Shown here: positions 5,474-12,174 of the stretch, one piece after another
Layout of the letters: each line of letters begins with the position of its first letter
Numbering within the stretch: the first letter of the stretch is position 1
Source of the DNA: Clostridiales bacterium
GTDB lineage: Bacteria; Bacillota; Clostridia; Oscillospirales; Oscillospiraceae
DNA: 13,578 bases
Direction: 5' to 3'
NCBI GenBank assembly: GCA_004555705.1
Contig: SFHI01000043.1
Location: 1 to 13,578, forward strand
The notes under the pieces: generated by a model
Database searches by the model: none
What the model saw: only the letters and a program-made list of their open reading frames with translations
Told to the model about the DNA's origin: nothing
Translations under genes and position numbers: made by a program

Positions 5474-8400
5474 ATGGCAAAGAGAACGGACATCAACAAA
5501 ATTCTCATCATCGGCTCCGGCCCCATCGTCATCGGCCAGGCGGCGGAGTTTGACTACGCCGGCACCCAGGCCTGTCTGGCTCTGAAGGAGGAGGGCTACG
5601 AGGTTGTACTCTGCAACTCGAACCCCGCCACCATCATGACCGACACCACCATCGCCGACAAGGTCTACATGGAGCCCCTGACCCTGGAATATATCGCCAA
5701 GATCATCCGCTACGAGCGCCCCGACGCCATCGTCCCCGGCATCGGCGGCCAGACGGGCTTGAACCTTGCCATGCAGCTGGAGAAGAAGGGCATTTTGAAG
5801 GAGTGCCGGGTAAAGCTTTTGGGCACCCCCAGCTCCTCCATCGAGCGGGCCGAGGACCGGGAGCTGTTCAAGGAGATGTGCCAGTCCATTGGCGAGCCCG
5901 TGATCCCCAGCGAGATCACCTACTCCCTGGACGAGGCCAAGGAAGCGGCCAAGCGCATCGGCTACCCGGTGGTGCTGCGTCCTGCCTTCACCCTGGGCGG
6001 CACCGGCGGCGGCTTCGCCTACAGCGAGGAAGAGCTGGTGGAGATCGGCCTGAACGCCTTCAAGCTCTCCCCTGTCCACCAGGTACTGATTGAGAAGTCC
6101 GTCAAGGGCTATAAAGAGATCGAGTTTGAGGTCATGCGGGACTCCAATGACCACGCCATCACCATCTGCGGCATGGAGAACATCGACCCCGTGGGCGTCC
6201 ACACCGGCGACAGCCTGGTGGTGGCCCCCATCATGACCCTGAACGACCACGACCTGAAGATGCTGAACGACTCCGCCATCAAGATCATCCGGGAGCTGAA
6301 GATCGAGGGCGGCTGCAACGTCCAGTTCGCCCTGAACCCCAACTCCTCCGAATACTACCTCATCGAGGTCAACCCCCGGGTGTCCCGTTCCTCCGCCCTG
6401 GCCTCCAAGGCCTCCGGCTACCCCATCGCCCGGGTCACCGCCAAGATCGCCGTGGGCATGGCTCTGGAGGAGATCAAGATTGCCAATACCAACGCCGCCT
6501 TCGAGCCCAGCCTGGACTATGTGGTAGCCAAGCTCCCCCGGTTCCCCTTCGACAAGTTTGCCTCCGCCGCCAACACCCTGGGCACCCAGATGAAGGCCAC
6601 CGGCGAGGTCATGGGTATCGGCTCCACCCTGGAGGAGTGCCTGCTGAAATCCGTCCGTTCCCTGGAAATCGGCGCCTGCCACTTCCACCTGCCCAAGTTC
6701 GACCACATGACCACCGAAGAGCTGCTGCACTACCTGGAGCAGTTCCGGGATGACAACATCTTCGCCGTGGCGGAGCTGCTGCGCCGGGACGTGAGCGTGG
6801 AGAAGCTCCACGAGGTGACCCAGATTACCTCCTATTTCCTGGAGGCTGTTCAGAGGATCGTGGCCATGGAGCGGAAGCTCTCCGCTGCCCCCGGTGATCT
6901 GGATGTGCTGAAAGAAGCCAAGGTCATGGGCTTTTCCGACAAGTTCATCGCCAAGCTCTGGGGCGTCCGGGAAATCGATGTCTACAATGTGCGCAAGGCC
7001 AACAACCTCTACCCCGTGTTCCGCATGGTGGACACCTGCCATACCAACGCCTATATACCCTATTTCTACTCCTCCTATACGGGCGAAAACGCCTCCCGCC
7101 TGACGGACAAGAAGAAGATCGTGGTTCTTGGCGCGGGTCCCATCCGCATCGGCCAGGGCGTGGAGTTCGACTACTCCACCGTCCACGCGGTGACCACCAT
7201 CCGCAATTCCGGCTACGAGGCCATCATCATCAACAACAACCCCGAAACCGTGTCCACAGACTACACCACCGCCGATAAGCTGTACTTTGAGCCGCTGACT
7301 CCCGAGGATGTGATGAACATCATCGCCTTCGAAAAGCCCGAGGGCGTCATCGCCTCCCTGGGCGGGCAGACCGCCATCAACCTGGCCCAGCCGCTGATGG
7401 AGCGGGGCGTGAAGATCATCGGCACGGACTGCGCCGCCATCGACAAGGCCGAGAACCGGGACTCCTTCGAAAAGCTCCTGTCCGAGCTGAACATCCCCCA
7501 GCCCCAGGGCAAGGCCGTCACCAAAATCGAGGACGGCATCGCGGCCGCCGCGGCCATCGGCTACCCGGTGCTGGTGCGTCCCAGCTTTGTGCTGGGCGGC
7601 CGGGCCATGCAGATTGTGGCCAACGAGAATCAGCTGCGCCACTACCTGAAAACCGCCGTGGAAATCGACGAGGACAAGCCCGTGCTGGTGGACAAGTATA
7701 TCCAGGGCCGGGAGGTGGAGATCGATGCCATCTGCGACGGACGGGACGTGTTCGTCCCCGGCATCATGGAGCTGGTGGAGCGCACCGGCGTTCACTCCGG
7801 CGACTCCATCTCCGTGTACCCCACCTTCTCCATCTCCAACAAGGTCAAGGGCATCATCCTCCAGTACGCCAAGAAGCTGGGCCTGGGCATCGGCATTGTG
7901 GGATTGTTCAACATCCAGTTCATCGTGGACGCCAATGACAATGTCTATATCATTGAGGTCAACCCCCGCTCCTCCCGCACCGTTCCCTTCCTGAGCAAGG
8001 CCACCGGCTACTCCCTGGCGGACATCGCCACCGAGGTGATCCTGGGCAAATCTCTTAAGGAGCAGGGTATCTTCGACATCTACCCCGAGGAGCAGAAGCG
8101 CTGCTATGTAAAGGCCCCCGTGTTCTCCTTCAACAAGATTCGGGGTCTGGACGCCTACCTGTCCCCGGAGATGAAGTCCACCGGCGAGGCCATCGGCTAC
8201 GACCGCACCATGACCCGTGCCCTTTATAAGGCCCTCCAGGCCTCCGGCATGAAGCTGCAGAACTACGGCACCGTGTTTGCCACCATCGCGGACAAGGACA
8301 AGGAGGAGGCCCTGCCCCTGATCCGCCGGTTCTACAACCTGGGCTTCAACATCGAGGCCACCCTGGGCACCGCCATGTTCCTGAAAGCCAACGGCATCCG

Positions 8401-8641
8401 CACCCATGTGCTGCACAAAATCGGCGAGGGCAGCGATGAAATCCCCAACGCCCTGCGCCAGGGCCACATCGCCTACGTCATCAACACCCGGGACCCCGGC
8501 GCCAACGAACGGGACGGCCTGGAAATCCGCCAGATTGCCACGGAGCACAACGTAACCATGTTCACCGCCCTGGACACCGTGAGAGTCCTGCTGGACGTTC
8601 TGGAGGAAACCACCCTTACCATCTCCACCATCGACGCGTAA
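5474..8641 (+). CDS. carB: Carbamoyl phosphate synthase large subunit
   Basis: The protein makes carbamoyl phosphate from ammonia (normally delivered by CarA from glutamine), bicarbonate and two ATP. At 1055 residues it is full length. The two homologous synthetase halves are clear: KILIIGSGPIVIGQAAEFDY near residue 9 and KIVVLGAGPIRIGQGVEFDY near 548. ATP-grasp domain 1 covers about 130-330 with LIEVNPRVSRSSALASK, and ATP-grasp domain 2 about 670-860 with IIEVNPRSSRTVPFLSK. The oligomerisation region lies between. The last 130 residues (from about 926) are the MGS-like allosteric domain (NYGTVFATIADKDKE, GTAMFLKANGI), where UMP or PRPP may regulate it. AAGGAGG lies ten bases before the ATG. 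No carA is in the window. The stop TAA (8639-8641) is formed by the first three bases of the inverted-repeat element that follows, so the natural end may have been reset by insertion. Confidence 0.97.
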   Translation: MAKRTDINKILIIGSGPIVIGQAAEFDYAGTQACLALKEEGYEVVLCNSNPATIMTDTTIADKVYMEPLTLEYIAKIIRYERPDAIVPGIGGQTGLNLAMQLEKKGILKECRVKLLGTPSSSIERAEDRELFKEMCQSIGEPVIPSEITYSLDEAKEAAKRIGYPVVLRPAFTLGGTGGGFAYSEEELVEIGLNAFKLSPVHQVLIEKSVKGYKEIEFEVMRDSNDHAITICGMENIDPVGVHTGDSLVVAPIMTLNDHDLKMLNDSAIKIIRELKIEGGCNVQFALNPNSSEYYLIEVNPRVSRSSALASKASGYPIARVTAKIAVGMALEEIKIANTNAAFEPSLDYVVAKLPRFPFDKFASAANTLGTQMKATGEVMGIGSTLEECLLKSVRSLEIGACHFHLPKFDHMTTEELLHYLEQFRDDNIFAVAELLRRDVSVEKLHEVTQITSYFLEAVQRIVAMERKLSAAPGDLDVLKEAKVMGFSDKFIAKLWGVREIDVYNVRKANNLYPVFRMVDTCHTNAYIPYFYSSYTGENASRLTDKKKIVVLGAGPIRIGQGVEFDYSTVHAVTTIRNSGYEAIIINNNPETVSTDYTTADKLYFEPLTPEDVMNIIAFEKPEGVIASLGGQTAINLAQPLMERGVKIIGTDCAAIDKAENRDSFEKLLSELNIPQPQGKAVTKIEDGIAAAAAIGYPVLVRPSFVLGGRAMQIVANENQLRHYLKTAVEIDEDKPVLVDKYIQGREVEIDAICDGRDVFVPGIMELVERTGVHSGDSISVYPTFSISNKVKGIILQYAKKLGLGIGIVGLFNIQFIVDANDNVYIIEVNPRSSRTVPFLSKATGYSLADIATEVILGKSLKEQGIFDIYPEEQKRCYVKAPVFSFNKIRGLDAYLSPEMKSTGEAIGYDRTMTRALYKALQASGMKLQNYGTVFATIADKDKEEALPLIRRFYNLGFNIEATLGTAMFLKANGIRTHVLHKIGEGSDEIPNALRQGHIAYVINTRDPGANERDGLEIRQIATEHNVTMFTALDTVRVLLDVLEETTLTISTIDA

Positions 8642-8874
8642 ATTGTTGTTTAGCGGGCTGTGCCCCGATTACCTGTCATTGCGAACCAGTCCGCAGACTG
8701 GTGTGGCAATCCCCCCGATGAATGGAATCAGGTAACGACTACCACCAAAAATCTCAGAGTTTCCCCGTCCTGTAGGGCAATTGTCGATACTTTTCCCTTC
8801 TAACCGGGGGATTGCCACGCCAGTGTGCGCACTGGCTCGCAATGACAGCAAAAACGTAAATAAACAACAACTTA
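8639..8874 (+). repeat. Inverted-repeat element 3 (MITE-like), between carB and pyrK
   Basis: Termini are TAAATTGTTGTTTA (8639-8652) and TAAACAACAACTTA (8861-8874). The left-arm hairpin is ACCAGTC-CGCA-GACTGGT (8685-8702) and the right-arm hairpin GCCAGTG-TGCG-CACTGGC (8819-8836). It is the longest copy (236 bases) because of a longer, mostly unrelated spacer. Its first TAA is the carB stop codon. It ends 42 bases before pyrK, leaving room for the AGGAGG ribosome site at 8907-8912. Confidence 0.85.
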
Positions 8875-8916
8875 CCTCTCAATATCCTTTCCACCCCATC
8901 CCCCCAAGGAGGCGTT

Positions 8917-9648
8917 ATGAAACAGAGTATTTTTGAAATCCTCACCAACACCCCCCTGACTTCTTCCGTGTACAAAATGGAACTCCGGGGCGATACCTCC
9001 GCCATCACCGCTCCGGGCCAGTTCGTCAACATCCGTCTGGAGGGCAAATTCCTCCGCCGCCCCATTTCCGTCTGCGACTACGATGCCGAAACCCTGACTC
9101 TGGTCTACAAGGTGGTGGGCAGCGGCACCGAGCAGATGGCCGCCATGAAAGCGGGAGAAACCCTGGATATCCTGACCGGCCTGGGTAACGGCTACGATCT
9201 GTCTCCCGCCGGGGAAGCCCCGGTGCTCATCGGCGGCGGCGTGGGCGTGCCCCCTCTGTACCACCTGGCAAAAAAGCTCCTGTCCCAGGGAAAAGCCGTC
9301 CATGTGATTCTGGGCTTCAACACCAGGGAGGAAGTCTTCTTTGAGGAGGAGTTCAAAGCCCTTGGCTGCACCGTCACCGTCACCACCGTGGACGGAAGCT
9401 ATGGTGTCAAGGGCTTCGTCACCAACGCCCTGCCGGAAAATTATACCTATTTCTACACCTGCGGCCCGGAGCCCATGCTGAAGGCCGTGTACCGCGCCAC
9501 CTCCACCTCCGGCCAGATGAGCTTTGAGGAGCGGATGGGCTGCGGCTTCGGAGCCTGCATGGGCTGCTCCTGCAAGACCCTCACCGGCTACAAGCGCATC
9601 TGCAAGGAAGGCCCCGTCATGCGAAAGGAGGAGATCGCGTGGGCATGA
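8917..9648 (+). CDS. pyrK: Dihydroorotate dehydrogenase B, electron transfer subunit
   Basis: PyrK carries FAD and a [2Fe-2S] cluster and passes electrons from the FMN of PyrD to NAD+. In this 243-residue protein LRRPISVCDY (residues 46-55) is the FAD-binding R-x-P-x-S motif of the ferredoxin reductase fold. LIGGGVGVPPLYHLAK (104-119) is the nucleotide-binding loop and TCGPEPML (181-188) the NAD-side CGP motif. The cluster ligands are Cys209, Cys214, Cys217 and Cys229 in ERMGCGFGACMGCSCKT and KRICKEGPV. Length is slightly below the family norm of about 255. The start is set by AGGAGG four bases upstream. It overlaps pyrD, which fits their work as one heterotetrameric complex. Confidence 0.95.
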   Translation: MKQSIFEILTNTPLTSSVYKMELRGDTSAITAPGQFVNIRLEGKFLRRPISVCDYDAETLTLVYKVVGSGTEQMAAMKAGETLDILTGLGNGYDLSPAGEAPVLIGGGVGVPPLYHLAKKLLSQGKAVHVILGFNTREEVFFEEEFKALGCTVTVTTVDGSYGVKGFVTNALPENYTYFYTCGPEPMLKAVYRATSTSGQMSFEERMGCGFGACMGCSCKTLTGYKRICKEGPVMRKEEIAWA

Positions 9649-10562
9649 ATGTGAATCTGTGCGGGATTGAACTGGAGAACCCGGTGATTCCCGCCTCCGG
9701 CACCTTCGGCTACGGCTACGAGTTTGCGGAAATCTACGACATCAATGAGCTTGGCACCTTCTCCTTCAAGGGCACCACCCGGGAGCCCCGGTTCGGCAAC
9801 CCCACCCCCCGGATTGCTGAATGCCCCGGCGGCATGATCAACGCCGTGGGGTTGCAGAATCCCGGCGTGGAGAAGGTCATTTCCGAAGAGCTGCCCAGAC
9901 TGAAAAAGGTCTTTCACAAGCCGGTCATGGCCAATGTCTCCGGCTTCTCCGTGGCCGACTACGCCTACACCTGTGAAAAGCTGGACAAAGAGGAACAGGT
10001 GGGCTGGCTGGAGGTCAATGTCAGCTGCCCCAACGTCCACGGCGGCGGCATGAGCTTCGGAACGGAGCCCTGTGCCGCGGCAGAGGTCACCCGGGCTGTG
10101 AAAGCCGTGACCCATAAGCCCGTCATCATCAAGCTCTCCCCCAACGTAACGGACATCGTGTCCATCGCCAGGGCCTGCGAGGACGCGGGAGCCGACGGCA
10201 TCAGCCTCATTAACACCATGCTGGGCATGCGCGTAAATCTTCGCACCCGCAAACCCGTCATCGCCAACACCATGGGCGGCTTCTCCGGTCCCGCCATCTT
10301 CCCCATCGCCGTGCGGATGGTCTACCAGGTGGCAAAGGCGGTGAAAATCCCCGTCATCGGCATGGGCGGCGTTTCCAGCGCCGAGGATGTGATTGAAATG
10401 ATGCTCTCCGGGGCCACCGCCGTGGAGGTGGGAGCCGCCAATCTGGTAAACCCCTTCGCCAGCCGGGACATTGTCCGCGACCTGCCGGAGACCATGGAGA
10501 AATACGGAATCAAAAATTTAAAAGATATCATCGGAGGTATTCAGGAATGGGAAAAGATGTAA
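9639..10562 (+). CDS. pyrD: Dihydroorotate dehydrogenase B, catalytic subunit (class 1B)
   Basis: This FMN-binding TIM-barrel enzyme oxidises dihydroorotate to orotate, with electrons leaving through PyrK. In the 307-residue protein PASGTFGYG (18-26) and SFKGTT (42-47) contact FMN and substrate. VNVSCPNVHGGG contains the catalytic base Cys130, which marks class 1 (soluble) enzymes, and IKLSPN carries Lys165. IGMGGVSSAEDV (240-251) and EVGAANL are the phosphate-binding end of the barrel. The start is uncertain. GTG at 9639 is seven bases after AGGAGG (9626-9631), whereas ATG at 9645 gives an ATGA overlap with the pyrK stop but a 13-base spacing. Either way it overlaps pyrK and should be translationally coupled. 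Confidence 0.95.
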   Translation: MGMNVNLCGIELENPVIPASGTFGYGYEFAEIYDINELGTFSFKGTTREPRFGNPTPRIAECPGGMINAVGLQNPGVEKVISEELPRLKKVFHKPVMANVSGFSVADYAYTCEKLDKEEQVGWLEVNVSCPNVHGGGMSFGTEPCAAAEVTRAVKAVTHKPVIIKLSPNVTDIVSIARACEDAGADGISLINTMLGMRVNLRTRKPVIANTMGGFSGPAIFPIAVRMVYQVAKAVKIPVIGMGGVSSAEDVIEMMLSGATAVEVGAANLVNPFASRDIVRDLPETMEKYGIKNLKDIIGGIQEWEKM

Positions 10563-11245
10563 TTGTCGCGTGTGACTTCTCCTCCAAGGAAGCGGTGCTG
10601 AGCTTCCTGGACAAATTCACGGACTGCAAACCCTTTGTGAAAATCGGCATGGAGCTCTACTACGCCGAGGGCCCGGAAATCGTCCGGGAAATCAAGGCCC
10701 GGGGGCATAAGATCTTCCTGGACCTGAAGCTCCACGACATCCCCAACACCGTGAAGAAGGCCATGAGCGTTCTGCGCAACCTGGACGTGGACATCACCAA
10801 CCTCCACGCCGCGGGCACCACCGCCATGATGAAAGCCGCTCTCGAGGGCCTGACCCGCCCCGACGGCACCCGGCCCCTGCTCATCGCCGTGACCCAGCTG
10901 ACCTCCACCGACCAGGAATCCATGGAGCGGGACCTGATGATCCACGCACCCATTGACGAGGTGGTCATGCACTACGCCGAAACCGCCCGGAACGCCGGGC
11001 TGGACGGCATCGTCTGCTCCCCCCTGGAGTCCGGCAAGGTTCACGACCGTTGCGGCAAAGACTTTCTCACCGTGACCCCCGGCGTCCGCTTCGCCGACGG
11101 AGATGTGGGCGACCAGAAGCGGGTCATGACCCCCGCCGCCGCCAAGGCCATCGGCTCCGACTACATCGTGGTAGGCCGCCCCATCACCGCCGCCGCCGAC
11201 CCCGTCGCCGCCTACAAGCGCTGCGTCGCCGAATTCTGCGATTGA
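10547..11245 (+). CDS. pyrF: Orotidine 5'-phosphate decarboxylase
   Basis: PyrF decarboxylates OMP to UMP, the last step of the pathway. The 232-residue protein is the normal bacterial size for the short (PyrF type 1) family. FVKIGMEL (30-37) holds a substrate-contact lysine, and DLKLHDIPNTV supplies the catalytic D-x-K-x-x-D array (Asp59, Lys61, Asp64). TPGVRFADGDVGDQKRV and IVVGRPITAA near the C-terminus form the phosphate-binding loops, with the conserved Arg in GRPI. The ATG overlaps the end of pyrD by 16 bases and GGAGG lies at 10533-10537, nine bases upstream, so translation is coupled to pyrD. Confidence 0.96.
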   Translation: MGKDVIVACDFSSKEAVLSFLDKFTDCKPFVKIGMELYYAEGPEIVREIKARGHKIFLDLKLHDIPNTVKKAMSVLRNLDVDITNLHAAGTTAMMKAALEGLTRPDGTRPLLIAVTQLTSTDQESMERDLMIHAPIDEVVMHYAETARNAGLDGIVCSPLESGKVHDRCGKDFLTVTPGVRFADGDVGDQKRVMTPAAAKAIGSDYIVVGRPITAAADPVAAYKRCVAEFCD

Positions 11246-11257
11246 ATTTCAGTACGA

Positions 11258-11467
11258 TAAATTGTTGTTTATAGCACTAAAAAAGAGGTGTCATTGCGAA
11301 CCAGGCCGCAGCCTGGTGTGGCAATCCCCCAACTTTTCAGGATGCTACAATAGATATTTTCTCCGTTTTTTGAGTTCCCGGAAGATCCGGGGGATTGCCA
11401 CGCCAGTGTGCGCACTGGCTCGCAATGACAGCGTTTTTTCCGGTGCACACGCGTAAACAACAATTTA
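11258..11467 (-). repeat. Inverted-repeat element 4 (MITE-like), between pyrF and pyrE
   Basis: Termini are TAAATTGTTGTTTA (11258-11271) and TAAACAACAATTTA (11454-11467), perfect inverses that extend two more bases each side as GATAAATT...AATTTATC. The left-arm hairpin is ACCAGGC-CGCA-GCCTGGT (11300-11317) and the right-arm hairpin GCCAGTG-TGCG-CACTGGC (11402-11419). Read on the minus strand it matches element 1 almost throughout, including 58 identical bases at one end (11467 down to 11410) and nearly all of the spacer. It begins 12 bases after the pyrF stop and ends 50 bases before pyrE. Confidence 0.87.
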
Positions 11468-11517
11468 TCTTCCCGCCATATTTCCCTTACAAATCCAATA
11501 AATCAGGAGAGAACAAA

Positions 11518-12174
11518 ATGGAAAGCTACAAAAGAGAATTTATCCAGTTCCTGGAAAAGGCCGGGGTGCTGAAATTCGGCGACTTTACCGCCAAGTCCGG
11601 CCGGAAGATCCCCTATTTCATCAATGCAGGCATGATTAAGACCGGCGAGGAAATCGCCACCCTGGGCGAGTTCTACGCCCGGGCCTACGCCGAAAAGCTG
11701 GGGGACAAGAAAGCCGTCCTCTACGGCCCCGCCTACAAGGGCATCTCCATCGCCGTGTCCGCCGCTGTGGCTCTGAGCAAGCGGGGCCTGAACGTGCCCT
11801 TCTTCTTCAACCGCAAGGAGGCCAAGGATCACGGCGAGGGCGGCGTGTTCGTGGGCTATGTGCCCCAGCCCGGCGAGGAAGTGGTCATCGTGGAGGACGT
11901 AATCACCGCCGGAACCGCCATCCGGGAGAGCATGGCAATCTTAAGCCACCTGGAAGGGGTCAAGGTTGCCGCCACCTTCATCATGGTGGACCGCAAGGAG
12001 CGGGGCAAGGGCGAGAAACTGGCCATGCAGGAGGTGGAGGAGGAGTTCGGCTTCCCCGTGTACTCCGTGGTGGATGTGTATGACATCATCGAGTACCTGG
12101 AGGAGAACCCTGCCAACGCCGAAAACGTGGAGCGCATCCGCAATTACCTGGCCGTGAACGGAGCAAAAGCATGA
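11518..12174 (+). CDS. pyrE: Orotate phosphoribosyltransferase
   Basis: PyrE transfers ribose 5-phosphate from PRPP to orotate, giving OMP for PyrF. The 218-residue protein is of normal length. FTAKSGRKIPYFINAG (23-38) is the orotate-binding start, and FFFNRKEAKDHGEGG (95-109) is the flexible catalytic loop with its Lys-Asp-His residues. VVIVEDVITAGTA (122-134) is the PRPP-binding motif. The start at 11518 is preferred because AGGAG (11505-11509) is eight bases upstream and MESYKREFIQFL fits the family. The same frame stays open upstream to 11395, but that stretch is the arm of element 4. The stop overlaps pyrB as ATGA. Confidence 0.96.
   Translation: MESYKREFIQFLEKAGVLKFGDFTAKSGRKIPYFINAGMIKTGEEIATLGEFYARAYAEKLGDKKAVLYGPAYKGISIAVSAAVALSKRGLNVPFFFNRKEAKDHGEGGVFVGYVPQPGEEVVIVEDVITAGTAIRESMAILSHLEGVKVAATFIMVDRKERGKGEKLAMQEVEEEFGFPVYSVVDVYDIIEYLEENPANAENVERIRNYLAVNGAKA

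Noticed and set aside
5390..8548. A 1052-codon open frame on the minus strand
   Set aside because: It lies almost exactly opposite carB, which is intact and has all family motifs. Its low-complexity Gly/Val/His/Asp content is what GC-rich third positions produce on the reverse strand.
3642..11467. CRISPR array
   Set aside because: The repeats are four large inverted-repeat elements kilobases apart, separated by genes, not short direct repeats with regular spacers.
11395..11517. Longer pyrE with 41 more residues at the N-terminus
   Set aside because: The extra codons are the arm and end of element 4, and the internal ATG at 11518 has a good ribosome site and the family's normal start.
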